Shown: positions 8,856 through 20,239, counted from the stretch's first letter. The stretch: 57,006 bases of DNA from Anaerolineae bacterium (GCA_016931895.1 JAFGDY010000072.1:1-57006); one strand, 5' to 3'. Numbers and translations: made by a program. Notes: generated from the sequence alone by a model not told the origin.

Positions 8856-9557
8856 ATGAACAAAATCTCTATTGTGATACCCTGTTTTAACGAGATCAAT
8901 ACGATTGAAGATATTGTCCAGACCGTGCTCCGGGTTGAATTGCCGCTTGAGCGAGAACTGGTGATTGTTGATGACTTTTCCACGGACGGCACCCGTGATT
9001 TTTTACAAACGTTTGCCGGCCGTAATGAGATCAAGGTTGTTTTTCATGCCGTTAACCGGGGCAAAGGAGCGGCGTTGCGCACCGGCTTTGCGCACGCCCA
9101 GGGAGACATTATCATTATTCAAGACGCCGACCTGGAGTATGACCCGGATGAATATCCTAGATTGCTCAAACCTATTCTTGATGGCAAGGCCGATGTGGTT
9201 TATGGCTCCAGATTCGCCGGCGGCGAGTCGCACCGGGTATTATATTTTTGGCACGCGTTGGGTAATCGGTTTTTGACCTTCCTGTCCAACATGTTCACCA
9301 ATTTGAACCTGACCGATATGGAGGTTTGTTACAAGGTTTTTAAGCGCAGTATTTTGGACCGGATTGAATTGGCCGAAGACCGCTTCGGCTTTGAACCGGA
9401 ATTCACCGCCAAAATCGCCCGGCTCAATTGTGTTATCTACGAGGTGGGCATCTCTTATTATGGGCGCACCTACGAAGAAGGGAAAAAGATTGGCTGGAAA
9501 GATGGCATGCGGGCCATTTACGTTATTTTGAAGTACGGTTTGTTCAAAAAATCGTAA
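8856..9557 (+). CDS. Family 2 glycosyltransferase (dolichol-phosphate mannosyltransferase-like)
   Basis: A 233-residue GT-A enzyme. It opens with [10 protein letters not shown] and continues with [11 protein letters not shown] (nucleotide binding) and [12 protein letters not shown] (the metal-binding D-x-D type motif). It ends with the [17 protein letters not shown] tail seen in DPM1-like bacterial transferases. There is no C-terminal membrane domain, so it is probably a peripheral membrane enzyme that moves a sugar to a lipid carrier. GAGG stands six bases before the ATG. It is convergent with the SH3/PD40 lipoprotein gene, the stop codons being adjacent. Confidence 0.9.
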   Translation: MNKISIVIPCFNEINTIEDIVQTVLRVELPLERELVIVDDFSTDGTRDFLQTFAGRNEIKVVFHAVNRGKGAALRTGFAHAQGDIIIIQDADLEYDPDEYPRLLKPILDGKADVVYGSRFAGGESHRVLYFWHALGNRFLTFLSNMFTNLNLTDMEVCYKVFKRSILDRIELAEDRFGFEPEFTAKIARLNCVIYEVGISYYGRTYEEGKKIGWKDGMRAIYVILKYGLFKKS

Positions 9558-11072
9558 CTATTCCAGCCAATTCAGCATCCGTTCGTTCATGCCGCGATAC
9601 TCCAGGCTAAATTGGTTTTGCGCCTCCGGCGGGAAAAAGGGCTGCTGGTTGCTGCCGTCAGCGTTCATTACCCAAATTTCCCACTGTTCGGTGCGATTGG
9701 TAACAAAGGCAAGCTGTTGGCCGTCGGGCGACCAGGCCGGGGAGGCGCTGCTGTATTGGGGAGTCGCCAAAATTGGCGGTTTGGTCAGCCGCTGCCGGTC
9801 GCCGGTCGCCAGGTCAAGCGTGTAAACTTCCCAGTGATCGTGTTGTTTATAAGTGAGGGCCAGCTTTTGCCCATTGGGCGAGAATACCGGCCCGGTGTCG
9901 CGCAAGTCGGCGGTAAGGGGCAATTGGGTGTTGTTGGTCAGGTCAAGTTGCATCAAGCCTTGTTCCCCATCGTAGATAACGCGCCAGGGATTTTGCGGGT
10001 CCCAGGCAGGGTTATAGCTGTACAAATCGGTGGGCAGGTCTGCAAAGTGTCCCGTAGCCAGGTTGACCCGGCGCAACTTCCATTGCAAATCCTCCAGCCG
10101 GATAAAACATATCGTCAGCACGCCGGTGGCCGAACTTAGATGGGTTTTGATAATCCGGATTCTGTTGGGTAAACGCACGCCGTCATCGTAGTCAAAACTT
10201 CTACATTCGGGTTGTGGATCGCGTAGCCCGCCGTGTTGGAAGGAAACGATGATCTCTTGTCCATCCGGCGACCATGTGGGTGATTTGGCCTGAAGGGTTT
10301 CCTCCAAAATCACCCGCTCCTCACCGCCATCTAAATTGATGGTGTAAAGCGTGCCCATCTCCGCCCCGTCCCAGCGGGTAAAAGCAACCCGGCTTCCATC
10401 AGGCGAAACCACCGGATCAATGGCCCCGCCGGCCAGCCGGCGCAGGCCGGTTCCATTGGCGTTGATAACGTAAAGATCGCCGCCGCTGCCGGTCATAAAA
10501 ACCAACTTGCCGCCAAGTCCGCCGCCAATGTTTGACCCGCCGGCCGGGGTGTTTGCGGGCGATGCCGGCGGCGGCGAGACCTGCGCTGTGGGCACGTAAT
10601 TCAGCGAGCCGGTAATTTTAATATAGGTTGGCTTGCCCGAAATCCAGCCGCGCCGGCCGTTGGCCGTGACCACCTGCACCCAATGGCTGCCGGCAGCAGC
10701 GCCAACAATGTTGAAGGTATCCCCCTTATAAGCAACCCCAACAGCGGGATATTCTGTGCCTGGCCCCTGGCGGATGTTGATTGAATGGACAATAACTTGA
10801 GCCTGGGCGACGAACGGCGTCGCTGTTGGCGGCGGGGTGGGCGTGGCCGACAACAGCGCCAGGTCAGAAGCCAGCAGCGGAGTGCGGGTAGGGGTAGGGC
10901 TGGGATAAGGCAGGCGTGTGGCCGTTGGAGGAACGTCCTGGGCTTGGCTCTGCTCCGTGGCAGAACGCTCAAACGGGACGATGGTGGGGGTAGGCGTGCC
11001 GTTGCCAACAGCGCAGGCGTTTAAAGCAAATAGGATTGGCAGGATGACGGGCATCCAGGACTTTATTTTCAT
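9558..11072 (-). CDS. Lipoprotein with SH3 domain and PD40 (TolB-like) beta-propeller
   Basis: The preferred start is ATG 11072, which gives a signal peptide ending in a lipobox (FALNAC) and a 504-residue product. The frame is open further upstream to 11174, but that region lacks a signal sequence. A Thr/Pro/Ser-rich linker (TPTPT, PSPTPTRTP) is followed by a bacterial SH3 domain (about VVHSINIRQGPGTEYP to GWISGKP). Then come several PD40/WD40-like repeats with the SPDG(S/Q)xxAF and DPVVSPDG motifs. It is likely anchored at the outer face of the membrane. The propeller may bind protein or peptidoglycan; no enzymatic motif is seen. Confidence 0.8.
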   Translation of the reverse strand: MKIKSWMPVILPILFALNACAVGNGTPTPTIVPFERSATEQSQAQDVPPTATRLPYPSPTPTRTPLLASDLALLSATPTPPPTATPFVAQAQVIVHSINIRQGPGTEYPAVGVAYKGDTFNIVGAAAGSHWVQVVTANGRRGWISGKPTYIKITGSLNYVPTAQVSPPPASPANTPAGGSNIGGGLGGKLVFMTGSGGDLYVINANGTGLRRLAGGAIDPVVSPDGSRVAFTRWDGAEMGTLYTINLDGGEERVILEETLQAKSPTWSPDGQEIIVSFQHGGLRDPQPECRSFDYDDGVRLPNRIRIIKTHLSSATGVLTICFIRLEDLQWKLRRVNLATGHFADLPTDLYSYNPAWDPQNPWRVIYDGEQGLMQLDLTNNTQLPLTADLRDTGPVFSPNGQKLALTYKQHDHWEVYTLDLATGDRQRLTKPPILATPQYSSASPAWSPDGQQLAFVTNRTEQWEIWVMNADGSNQQPFFPPEAQNQFSLEYRGMNERMLNWLE

Positions 11073-11201
11073 TTTGGCAATATCGCTTTCGCTTGAAAGG
11101 TCATTGGTTTGACTCGCGCCGCGCGCGTGGCCGAGTATAATCATATTCAATTGGCGCAGACAGGCAAGAAACAACCCGGAAGCCGGTCTGCTGTTTGGCT
11201 G

Positions 11202-11230
11202 TTGCCAGTTTGGTTGATTTATGGTAAGAT
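11202..11230 (+). promoter_or_regulatory. Candidate sigma-70 promoter for rex
   Basis: TTGCCA at 11202-11207 and TAAGAT at 11225-11230 are separated by 17 bases and lie 50 bases before the rex start codon. This is a reading of consensus similarity only. No clear Rex operator (TTGTGAA-N6-TTCACAA) was found around it. Confidence 0.4.
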
Positions 11231-11280
11231 AGTTACAGATTTCACTTATATTATTGTAAAATAAGAGGAGGGGCTGAATT

Positions 11281-11901
11281 ATGCCAGTAAATGATGTGCC
11301 TGATATTGTGATTGGACGGTTGCCGATTTATTTACGGGCCTTAACTTTAATGCAGGAGGCAGGCCAGGAGATTACTTCGTCTCACGAATTGGGGGAGAAG
11401 TTGGGTATTGGCTCGGCGCAAATTCGTAAGGACCTGTCCCATTTTGGCGAGTTTGGCAAGCAGGGCACCGGCTACGAAGTGGGGTATTTGCGGGAGCAAG
11501 TGGCCAAAATTTTGCACGTTGATCGAGATTGGATAGTGGCCCTGGTAGGTTTTGGCGACCTGGGGCAGGCCATTTTGCATTATGGAGGGTTTGACCGGAA
11601 AGGATTTCATATTGAGGCTATTTTTGATAACGATCTGGATAAAGTGGGGCAGGTTGTTGAAGAAAGAACGATCCGTTCGTTGGAAGATTTGGAAGGGGTG
11701 ATTTCGGGCCAACATATCCAAATTGCCATTTTGGCCGTGCCGGCCGGGGCTGCCCAGGAGGTAGCCAATAAATTGATTGAGGTAGGCATCAAGGCTATTC
11801 TCAATTACGCTCCCATTACCTTGAGCGTGCCAAATAATATTCAGGTGCAGTATATTGACCCAGTGATGCATTTGCAGCGGATGGCCTATTATCTGGCGTA
11901 A
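11281..11901 (+). CDS. rex: Redox-sensing transcriptional repressor Rex
   Basis: A 206-residue Rex homologue. The N-terminal winged helix (about residues 5-75, with [25 protein letters not shown] and GYEVGYL) binds DNA. The following Rossmann domain has [10 protein letters not shown] as its NAD(H)-binding glycine loop and ends with the domain-swapped C-terminal helix. Rex senses the NADH/NAD+ ratio and represses respiratory and fermentative genes when NADH is low. AGAGGAGG precedes the ATG at good spacing. The length matches the family. Its targets here are unknown; the ATP synthase and Hdr/Met genes in the window would be sensible ones, but I see no convincing operator. Confidence 0.95.
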   Translation: MPVNDVPDIVIGRLPIYLRALTLMQEAGQEITSSHELGEKLGIGSAQIRKDLSHFGEFGKQGTGYEVGYLREQVAKILHVDRDWIVALVGFGDLGQAILHYGGFDRKGFHIEAIFDNDLDKVGQVVEERTIRSLEDLEGVISGQHIQIAILAVPAGAAQEVANKLIEVGIKAILNYAPITLSVPNNIQVQYIDPVMHLQRMAYYLA

Positions 11902-11932
11902 GGCAAAAGGTATTTTTTTGCAAAGAAAAAAC

Positions 11933-11968
11933 TCCCGCCGCAGGTGATTCTCGGCGGGAATTTTTTTT
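11933..11968. terminator. Bidirectional intrinsic terminator between rex and mreB
   Basis: TCCCGCCG at 11933-11940 pairs perfectly with CGGCGGGA at 11952-11959. Eight T residues follow on the plus strand, and an A-rich run on the other side gives U residues for the minus strand. It can serve the convergent rex and mreB transcripts. Confidence 0.85.
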
Positions 11969-11988
11969 AGACTTATCCAAACAGTTTT

Positions 11989-12996
11989 TTAATATACAGG
12001 CGAAGCTGCCCGTTCCAGCATCTCGCGGATTTCCAGGCCCCGGCCGGCCCCCAGGGCCACACAGGCCACAGGATTATCGGCGACGTAACAGGGCACGTCA
12101 ACTTGTTGGGTGAGCAATACGTCCAGGTTGCGCAGTTGCGCTGTGCCGCCGGTCATAATAATGCCCCGGTCAATAATGTCGGAGGCCAGTTCCGGCGGTG
12201 TTTTTTCCAGCACGCTTTTGACCACCCCGCAGATGGCGGCCAGCGGCTCGCTCATGGCCTCGGCTACTTCGTTGGAATTAAGGGTGATGTTTCGGGGCAG
12301 CCCGGCCACCTGGTCGCGCCCTTTAACTTCCATTTCCATCGGTTCGTCCATAGGGACGGCGCTGCCGATTTGAATTTTGATTTCTTCAGCGGTTTGTTCG
12401 CCAATGGCCAGGTTGTGTTTGCGACGCACGTAGTTGATAATGGCGTCATCCAAACTCATCCCCGCCACCCGAATTGAATTGCTGGCCACAATACCGTTCA
12501 TGGCTACCACCGCGGCTTCGCTGGTGCCGCCGCCCATGTCAACCACCATGTTGCCGGTGGGGGTGTCAATAGGCAGGCCCGCGCCAATGGCGGCGGCCAG
12601 CGGTTCGGGAATGGTATAAGCATCACGATGGGCTGCTTTTTTGGTGGCGTCTTCCACCGCCCGGCGCTCAACGCTGGTAATGCCAACCGGGGTACTGATC
12701 ATCACTTCTGGCTGAAATAGTCGGAAGCGCCCCACCAGCCGTTCCAGGTAAAAAGTCAACATGCGTTCAGTCACGTAATAGTCGGCAATAACCCCGTTAC
12801 GCAGGGGACGGCTAATCTCAATGGCTTCGGGCACGCGGCCTAACATGGCCAGGGCTTCTTGGCCGATGGCCACAATGCGCTCATCGTTTTGCGAGATAGC
12901 CACCACCGACGGCTCTTGCAAAACAATGCCGCGCCCTTTGATATAAATAAGAATGCTGCTGGTGCCTAAATCAATACCTATTCTCTTGGTGAACAT
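11989..12996 (-). CDS. mreB: Rod shape-determining protein MreB
   Basis: A 335-residue actin-like protein of normal MreB length. Phosphate 1 ([18 protein letters not shown]), the connect/phosphate 2 loop ([15 protein letters not shown]) and the adenosine loop ([14 protein letters not shown]) are all present. It forms membrane-associated filaments that direct lateral wall synthesis in rod-shaped or filamentous cells. mreC and mreD do not follow, and the gene stands alone between the terminators of rex and atpC, which suggests that this is one of several mreB/mbl copies. Confidence 0.93.
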   Translation of the reverse strand: MFTKRIGIDLGTSSILIYIKGRGIVLQEPSVVAISQNDERIVAIGQEALAMLGRVPEAIEISRPLRNGVIADYYVTERMLTFYLERLVGRFRLFQPEVMISTPVGITSVERRAVEDATKKAAHRDAYTIPEPLAAAIGAGLPIDTPTGNMVVDMGGGTSEAAVVAMNGIVASNSIRVAGMSLDDAIINYVRRKHNLAIGEQTAEEIKIQIGSAVPMDEPMEMEVKGRDQVAGLPRNITLNSNEVAEAMSEPLAAICGVVKSVLEKTPPELASDIIDRGIIMTGGTAQLRNLDVLLTQQVDVPCYVADNPVACVALGAGRGLEIREMLERAASPVY

Positions 12997-13072
12997 ACCT
13001 TACTCCAAATCCGATTAAGCCTGAATTGTAATCTAAATTCAAGATTGAGCAAGAGACAGGCCCTAATACCGC

Positions 13073-13102
13073 AAAAAAACCAGGAGCTGTTCTTCCTGGT
13101 TT
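13073..13102 (-). terminator. Intrinsic terminator of the atp operon
   Basis: On the minus strand AACCAGGA (complement of 13094-13101) pairs with TCCTGGTT (complement of 13078-13085) and a run of seven T follows. It is about 50 bases after the atpC stop and marks the end of the ATP synthase operon. Confidence 0.85.
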
Positions 13103-13152
13103 CAAAGAACACCGGATTTGTTGGGGGGCAGGCGTCAAGGTGCGGCTCGGGC

Positions 13153-13605
13153 CTAATCAGGCGGCCTTTCCCCGGTGGGTCTATCTCTGGTTTTGCGACG
13201 GCGTTGGGCCACTTGGATACGAGTGGCCGAACGCCGCAGCGCAGCTTCGGCCTGGGCAAAATCCATTGCGCCACCGGGTTTGGCTTGGGCTAAAGAGGTT
13301 TCAGCCCGTTGGCGGGCCATTTTGGCCCGGTCAAGGTCAATCTCGTCGACCCGTTCGGCCGAATCGGCCATAACAACCACGTGAACGGGCTGCACTTCCA
13401 TAAAACCGCCGCCAATGGCAAAAAATTGGTCCGGCTCGCCTGTTTTTTTTACTTGCAACTCACCGTAAGTGAGCGTGGTGATTAAAGGGGTGTGATGCGG
13501 CAAGATGCCCAGCATCCCTTCGGAGCCGGGAGCAACCACCATACTCACGTCGTCATCAAATAGAGTGCGTTCGATGGTTAGGATTTCAAGATGGAGCGTT
13601 GGCAT
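13153..13605 (-). CDS. atpC: ATP synthase F1 subunit epsilon
   Basis: A 150-residue epsilon subunit, last gene of the operon. The N-terminal beta-sandwich (LHLEILTIERTLFDDDV..., GSEGMLGILPHHTPLIT) and the C-terminal helical hairpin (ERVDEIDLDRAKMARQRAE onward) are both present. The hairpin regulates ATP hydrolysis. The tail is rich in Arg and longer than in the shortest homologues. AAGGA lies seven bases before the ATG, and the gene starts 29 bases after atpD. Confidence 0.95.
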   Translation of the reverse strand: MPTLHLEILTIERTLFDDDVSMVVAPGSEGMLGILPHHTPLITTLTYGELQVKKTGEPDQFFAIGGGFMEVQPVHVVVMADSAERVDEIDLDRAKMARQRAETSLAQAKPGGAMDFAQAEAALRRSATRIQVAQRRRKTRDRPTGERPPD

Positions 13606-13634
13606 TAGCCAATCCTTTTTGAGAACTGAGAATT

Positions 13635-15050
<1,416 letters not shown>

Positions 15051-15106
15051 TTAGAGATGAGAAATTAGAAGCCAATCGGCCAGTTCTATTTTCTCATTTA
15101 CAACGC

Positions 15107-16000
15107 CTAGGCCAAAGCCTCGGCGCCGCCGGCAATGTCTAACATCTCCTTGGTGATAACGTCTTGACGGATTTTGTTATAGGTTAAGGTGAGTTCATCA
15201 ATCAAATCATTGGCGTTATTGGTGGCGTTACGCATGGCCACCATTCGCGCCGAGTGTTCGCTGGCCAGGGCTTCCAGGATGGCTTGATAAATCTGCAATT
15301 CAGTAAAGTGAGGCAAGATAGTGTTAAGCAAGGTGGCCGGGTCAGGCTCATACAGATACTCGGTGGCGGCCATGGTGGTTTCTTCGGTCAAGTGTCGACT
15401 CATTACCTTGCCGGCAAGTTGGCCAGAAATTGGCAGCAGCAGCCGGATGGTAGGGTCTTGCTGTAGGGTGTTGACAAACCGGGTATAAGCCAGATAAACC
15501 TCGTCGTAATCCCTGCGCAAAAAACCATCAATTGCCACCCGGGCGATGGGGGCAATATCCAAAGAAGTGGGGCGGGGGGGCAAATCGCTAAAATCGGCCT
15601 CTATGGTTCGCCCGTAACGCGCCATCAGATCACGCCCTTTGCGGCCAATGGTGATCAGTTTGGCCTCTTCCCGCTTGTTCTCGGTCATAAATTGTACGGC
15701 AGCCCGAATAACGTTGGTATTATAAGCTCCGGCCAGTCCTCTGTCGGCAGTAATCAAAATAATGGCCACATTTTGCACGGAGTCTCGATGGGTCAGTAAG
15801 GGGTGCAGTTGTTCGTTCCCCGGCTGCGCGGCCAAATACATTAAGATTTGCCAGGCTTTGTTAGCATAAGGTCGGGAAGCCAGCGCCTGTTCCTGGGCGC
15901 GGCGCATCCGCGAGGCAGCCACCATTTGCATAGCCCGCGTAACCTGGGCAATATTTTTGATACTTTTGATTCGTCGGCGAATTTCACGAATAGAGGCCAC
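15107..16000 (-). CDS. atpG: ATP synthase F1 subunit gamma
   Basis: A 297-residue central-stalk subunit. The N-terminal helix (IREIRRRIKSIKNIAQVTRAMQMVAASRMRRA) and the C-terminal helix (SARMVAMRNATNNANDLIDELTLTYNKIRQ) form the coiled coil that rotates in the alpha3beta3 ring. The start codon is GTG at 16000, with AGGA six bases upstream. It starts 12 bases after atpA, so the two are co-translated in the operon. Confidence 0.96.
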   Translation of the reverse strand: MASIREIRRRIKSIKNIAQVTRAMQMVAASRMRRAQEQALASRPYANKAWQILMYLAAQPGNEQLHPLLTHRDSVQNVAIILITADRGLAGAYNTNVIRAAVQFMTENKREEAKLITIGRKGRDLMARYGRTIEADFSDLPPRPTSLDIAPIARVAIDGFLRRDYDEVYLAYTRFVNTLQQDPTIRLLLPISGQLAGKVMSRHLTEETTMAATEYLYEPDPATLLNTILPHFTELQIYQAILEALASEHSARMVAMRNATNNANDLIDELTLTYNKIRQDVITKEMLDIAGGAEALA

Positions 16001-16012
16001 AACTGATCCTGC

Positions 16013-17539
16013 TTAACTTCTCTTCGAGATTTCGTAACCAAAAGAGTGGTTGTATTCGGCCAGAGCTGTTTTGAGCGAGCGTTCTATTTCATCGGTTAAT
16101 ACACCCTGGTTGGCTATAGCCTGGCCAATCTCTGGATGGTTGGCCTGCATAAAATCCACCAGATTGGCCGCATAGGTTTGAATCTGCTCCACCGGCACGT
16201 CTTGACCAAAGCCATGGGTGATGGCGTAAATGGAAATAACCTGGTCTGCCAACTCCATTGGTGCGTATTGCGGTTGTTTGAGGACTTCGGTCAAGCGCCG
16301 CCCGCGTTCAAGCTGTTCGCGGGTGGCTCTATCCAGATCGGAGCCAAATTGGGCAAAAGCGGCCAACTCGCGGTACTGGGCCAGTTCCAGGCGCAATTGG
16401 CCGGCTACTTGGCGCATGGCTTTAACCTGGGCGGCGCCACCCACACGCGATACGGATAAGCCAACATTTATGGCTGGCCGTTGGCCGGCATAAAATAGGT
16501 CGCTCTCCAGGTAGATTTGGCCGTCGGTAATGGAAATAACGTTGGTAGGGATGTAGGCGCTCATATCGCCGGCCAGGGTTTCAATAATGGGCAGCGCGGT
16601 TAACGACCCGCCTCCCTTTTCCGGCGACAGCCTGGCCGCGCGTTCCAGCAGGCGCGAGTGTAGGTAGAACACGTCACCCGGATAGGCTTCACGGCCGGGG
16701 GGACGGCGCAGCAGCAACGAAATCTCACGGTAAGCCCAGGCATGTTTGCTGAGATCATCGTACACTACCAGCGCGTCTTGGCCTTTGTCCATAAAATATT
16801 CGCCAATGGCGCAGCCGGCGTAGGGGGCAATGTATTGCATCGGGGCCGGTTCGGAGGCCCCGGCCACCACCACCACGGTGTGCGCCATTGCGCCGTACCG
16901 TTCTAACGTGGCTACCACTTGCGCCACCTGGCCCTGCCGCTGACCAACGGCCACATAAATGCAGATCAGGTTTTTGCCTTTTTGGTTGATGATGGTATCA
17001 ATGGCCAGGGCGGATTTGCCGGTTTGCCGGTCGCCAATGATCAACTCTCGTTGGCCCCGGCCAATGGGGATCATCGAGTCGATGGCTTTGATGCCGGTTT
17101 GCACCGGCGTGTCCACATTTTGCCGTTCAATCACTCCGGGCGCGATTTTTTCGATGGGATAGTAACCCTTGTTGGCAATAGGGCCTTTGCCATCAACGGG
17201 TTCACCAATGGCATTCACCACCCGGCCAATCAGGGCCTCGCCCACCGGCACCGAGGCAATGCGGCCGGTGCTTTTTACCGTGGCCCCTTCTTCGATGTGC
17301 TCGTAGTCGCCCATAATCACCACGCCAACCTGTGCGGCTTCAAGGTTGAGGGCGATACCCAGAACGCCGCCGGGAAATTCCAGCAACTCGGTAGCCATCG
17401 CTTGGGTCAGGCCACTGACCTGCGCAATCCCATCGCCCACGCTCAACACAGTGCCCACATCGGTATATTCTACGGGGGCTTCAAAGGCTTCTATTTGTTG
17501 GCGTATTTGGGCCGTAATCTCGTCTAACTTTAGAACCAT
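16013..17539 (-). CDS. atpA: ATP synthase F1 subunit alpha
   Basis: A 508-residue alpha subunit of normal length. The regulatory nucleotide site contains the P-loop [37 protein letters not shown] and the [13 protein letters not shown] motif (with the Arg finger) are present. The N-terminal crown domain and C-terminal helical domain are complete. GGAG precedes the ATG. Confidence 0.98.
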   Translation of the reverse strand: MVLKLDEITAQIRQQIEAFEAPVEYTDVGTVLSVGDGIAQVSGLTQAMATELLEFPGGVLGIALNLEAAQVGVVIMGDYEHIEEGATVKSTGRIASVPVGEALIGRVVNAIGEPVDGKGPIANKGYYPIEKIAPGVIERQNVDTPVQTGIKAIDSMIPIGRGQRELIIGDRQTGKSALAIDTIINQKGKNLICIYVAVGQRQGQVAQVVATLERYGAMAHTVVVVAGASEPAPMQYIAPYAGCAIGEYFMDKGQDALVVYDDLSKHAWAYREISLLLRRPPGREAYPGDVFYLHSRLLERAARLSPEKGGGSLTALPIIETLAGDMSAYIPTNVISITDGQIYLESDLFYAGQRPAINVGLSVSRVGGAAQVKAMRQVAGQLRLELAQYRELAAFAQFGSDLDRATREQLERGRRLTEVLKQPQYAPMELADQVISIYAITHGFGQDVPVEQIQTYAANLVDFMQANHPEIGQAIANQGVLTDEIERSLKTALAEYNHSFGYEISKRS

Positions 17540-17592
17540 CTTTTCTCCACAAATATTGGTTGAACGTTAGCCACGTTAGCCTGTTAAAACGT

Positions 17593-18120
17593 TCAACGTT
17601 TAATGCCTAAGGCGTTGCTCATTGCCTCAAGCCGGGTAGCGACGCTGCCGTCAATCACTTTGTCGCCAATTTGTACCACTACCCCTCCGACAATGGTCGG
17701 GTCAACGGCAAAAACAAATTCCAGGTTTGCCCCGTATTTGGCGCGTAGTTTTTGGCGGAATTGTTCTTTATCGTGGTCGGACAGGGTAATGGCCGTGTTC
17801 ACCCGGGCCACCTGAACCTGGGGGCCGCCCCGGGACATCTGTTGGATGTCGGTCAGAACGTCAGCCAGCAGGTCTATATCGTCATTTTTGAGCAGGGTGT
17901 ACAGGAAATTACGCACGGTTTGCTCGGCGTTAAGGGGGATGATGTCGTTCAATTTTTGCTGCCGTTCGGCAAACGGATGGTTGGCATCTTGCAAAAAGCC
18001 AGCCAGTTGTGAGTTGCCGGCTAACTGTTCTTGCACGGTCTTGAGCGGCAAGAGCCATTGTTCCAGGGCCAGGCCAAAAACAGCCAGGGCATATTTGCGC
18101 GATAACTCCTGCGCTTTCAC
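17593..18120 (-). CDS. atpH: ATP synthase F1 subunit delta
   Basis: A 175-residue OSCP/delta subunit that joins the F1 head to the peripheral stalk. The N-terminal six-helix domain (AQELSRKYALAVFGLAL...) and the C-terminal conserved strand (FVFAVDPTIVGGVVVQIGDKVIDGSV) are visible. The start is GTG at 18120; its G is shared with the TAG stop of atpF. AGGAG stands seven bases upstream, so the two genes are tightly coupled. Confidence 0.93.
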   Translation of the reverse strand: MKAQELSRKYALAVFGLALEQWLLPLKTVQEQLAGNSQLAGFLQDANHPFAERQQKLNDIIPLNAEQTVRNFLYTLLKNDDIDLLADVLTDIQQMSRGGPQVQVARVNTAITLSDHDKEQFRQKLRAKYGANLEFVFAVDPTIVGGVVVQIGDKVIDGSVATRLEAMSNALGIKR

Positions 18121-18611
18121 TACGCTTCTCCTAAATCAGTTAAAAACTGGTTTACCAATTGGCGTTGGGTGTGGGCGTCAATGCCCTCGCCGATGATTTT
18201 GCGCGTCATCTGGAGGGCCAGTTCGGCCGCTTGTTTTTGCAGGTCGGCGGCAATTTGCTGCTTTTCCTGCTCGGCTGCGGCCCGGGCTTGGGCCTTGATT
18301 GTTTCGGCTTCCTGGCGGGCGGAGTCCAAGATATCCAGCCGCATTTTTTCGGTAACTTCTGCCGCTTTGCGGGCTTCGGCCTGAGAAGCTTCGCGGGCCA
18401 TAGCCAACTCTTTTTCAAATTGGGCCCGTTGTTGGGCGGCTTCTTGCGCGGCAATATCGGCGGCCTCAAGGCTTTTGGCGATTCGCTGTTGGCGTTCGGT
18501 CAGCATAGTTTTGACCGGCTTGTACAAAAACAGGCGGAGCAGGATAACCAACAGGGCAAAGTTAATGATATAAGCAATAATCCCGTTCAGGGAAATACCT
18601 AACGCTTCCAA
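18120..18611 (-). CDS. atpF: ATP synthase Fo subunit b (TTG start)
   Basis: The peripheral-stalk b subunit. The family normally begins with M-EALG(I) followed by one membrane helix (here IIAYIINFALLVILLRLFLYKP) and a long Ala/Gln/Glu-rich coiled coil. Here the residue before EALGIS is encoded by TTG at 18611-18609, with a strong AAGGAGG nine bases upstream, so the start is TTG and the product has 163 residues. The in-frame ATG at 18674 would add 21 polar residues, overlap atpE and lack a ribosome binding site. Confidence 0.93.
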   Translation of the reverse strand: MEALGISLNGIIAYIINFALLVILLRLFLYKPVKTMLTERQQRIAKSLEAADIAAQEAAQQRAQFEKELAMAREASQAEARKAAEVTEKMRLDILDSARQEAETIKAQARAAAEQEKQQIAADLQKQAAELALQMTRKIIGEGIDAHTQRQLVNQFLTDLGEA

Positions 18612-18663
18612 TTGTCTGTGCCTCCTTTTCCCCAATAACAGGGGGGAAAATTGCTTGGCGCGT

Positions 18664-18903
18664 TCAAGCCACAAATACCAGGATCAGGGCCACAACTAGG
18701 TTGTAAATGGCCACGGCTTCGGTAAAGGCCATTCCAATGAACATGTTAATGCGGATTTGCGGCTCGGCCTCGGGATTTCGGCCTATTGCCTGCAGGGCGC
18801 CCATAAACAAAATACCCAGGCCAATGCCAGGGCCAAGCGCCCCCAGCCCCACGGCCAGGGCTGCGCCTAATAATTTGAAGGTTTCGGGCGTAAGTTGTTC
18901 CAT
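18664..18903 (-). CDS. atpE: ATP synthase Fo subunit c
   Basis: A 79-residue hairpin proteolipid starting at ATG 18903 (GGAGG seven bases upstream); an upstream in-frame ATG at 18942 is less likely. Helix 1 holds the glycine-rich GLGALGPGIGLGI run, the loop is GRNPEAEPQ (R-N-P), and helix 2 has the ion-carrying Glu in FTEAVAIY. The position equivalent to the sodium-type Gln is Leu and the residue after Glu is Ala, which suggests proton rather than sodium coupling. This is an inference from motifs. Confidence 0.93.
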   Translation of the reverse strand: MEQLTPETFKLLGAALAVGLGALGPGIGLGILFMGALQAIGRNPEAEPQIRINMFIGMAFTEAVAIYNLVVALILVFVA

Positions 18904-18969
18904 AACTAAGCCTCCACGGTGATTAAAATTTGGATATTTCAAATAGCGAATTACAAACAGTTTTTTTGG

Positions 18970-19953
18970 TCAATGTTCTTCGTGGGCTTGGGTGGCAATG
19001 GAGAAGAACACCAACGATAGGATGAAAAAAACAAAGGCTTGGATCAAGCCCACAAAAATTTCCAGGCCAAAAAACACCAGCACCAACAAGAGCGATACCA
19101 GGGACGTAATGACAATAAGCACCACTTCCCCGGCAAAGATGTTGCCAAACAACCGGAAGGAGAAGGAGATGATTTTGAAAACTTCGCTGACCAGTTCAAT
19201 CAGGCCAACAAGGAAATCGAGCAGGCCCATCCAAACGCCTTGGGTGACAAAACTTTTTAAGCGAATGAAATGGCCTATATAGTTGAAACCATGCTCCCGC
19301 AGGCCAAACACCTGCACCAGCACCATTGTAACCAGGGCCAGGCCCAGGGTTAAATTTAAGTCGCTGCTGGGAGCGCGAAAAATAGGCACAATCGTTACGT
19401 TGAGGCCGCTCTCTGCTGCGGGCGTAATCTCCTCTTTTGGAGGCGTTTCATCTTCACCGGCATGATCTTGTTGGTGGGGCAAGGCCTCCGGGTTGAGGAT
19501 AATAATATTTTCTACCGGCACACCGCCGTGGGCAGTAGGGTGCACAAAACCAAAGCTGCCCAGCAGGGGGGTCAACAGGCTGAACCAATTGGCAAAGAGG
19601 AGATAGATGAAAATGGTGGCCAGGATGGGGAAGAACGTTGCCCCCCATTTTTTGGGCGCAAGCGAGGTTACAAGGCCATCCAGGCTCTCAATCAAAAATT
19701 CAACAATATTCTGCATGCCCCCCGGTTTTTCTTTAAGGTTGCGGCCGATGAAGAACGCGACCACGAGGATGATGATTGACAGAATGAGGGAAGTAAAAAA
19801 GGCATTGGTCACAATAAACGGCCCAACGGCGAAAATAGGCTCGGCTGCTATTTCGATGGCGGCCCGGTCAACGGGAAACAGGATGTTCCCGATGATCATG
19901 ATGGCGATAATAACAAGGGCAATGCCTGAGCCTATAGCAATTTTTCTGATCAT
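18970..19953 (-). CDS. atpB: ATP synthase Fo subunit a
   Basis: A 327-residue stator subunit. The essential Arg is in the SFSFRLFGNIFAGEVVL segment, and the C-terminal GLIQAFVFFILSLVFFSIA helix is typical. Compared with short homologues there is an N-terminal extension and a charged extramembrane insertion rich in H, E, D and P (about residues 165-185) before the LNLTLGLALVTM segment. The ribosome binding site is weak. It forms the ion half-channels against the c ring. Confidence 0.95.
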   Translation of the reverse strand: MIRKIAIGSGIALVIIAIMIIGNILFPVDRAAIEIAAEPIFAVGPFIVTNAFFTSLILSIIILVVAFFIGRNLKEKPGGMQNIVEFLIESLDGLVTSLAPKKWGATFFPILATIFIYLLFANWFSLLTPLLGSFGFVHPTAHGGVPVENIIILNPEALPHQQDHAGEDETPPKEEITPAAESGLNVTIVPIFRAPSSDLNLTLGLALVTMVLVQVFGLREHGFNYIGHFIRLKSFVTQGVWMGLLDFLVGLIELVSEVFKIISFSFRLFGNIFAGEVVLIVITSLVSLLLVLVFFGLEIFVGLIQAFVFFILSLVFFSIATQAHEEH

Positions 19954-19999
19954 AGCCGGAATTACCTTTAGCTGTGGTCAAACAATGGGGACTGATACT

Positions 20000-20209
20000 C
20001 TATTTGGTTTCATTTACCGTGCGATAAATGGTATACATGGCAAATGCCAAACCCACAATCATCAAAACAAGCAAAAGCCATGGCGCGGTGCCCAGTTTAT
20101 TATCCAGCCAAATACCCAACCCCAGGCAGCCAAAAACTGAGCATAATAAAATGCTACTGATTTGGGCAAATAAATAATAGCCTTTAAGGGGCCCCAGTTT
20201 CTTTTTCAT
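20000..20209 (-). CDS. AtpZ/AtpI-like ATP synthase accessory protein
   Basis: A small protein of about 69 residues at the head of the atp operon, starting at ATG 20209 (MKKKLGPLKGYY). It has two membrane helices: one around FAQISSILLCSVFGCLGLGIWLD and a second around WLLLVLMIVGLAFAMYTIY. The LGIWLDNKLGTAPW link is typical of the AtpZ (putative F0F1-ATPase subunit) family, proposed to help c-ring assembly or Mg/Ca transport. No other a-type accessory gene lies between it and atpB. Confidence 0.8.
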   Translation of the reverse strand: MKKKLGPLKGYYLFAQISSILLCSVFGCLGLGIWLDNKLGTAPWLLLVLMIVGLAFAMYTIYRTVNETK

Positions 20210-20239
20210 TGTGCAAAAACCCCCGGGCAACAGAAAGCG

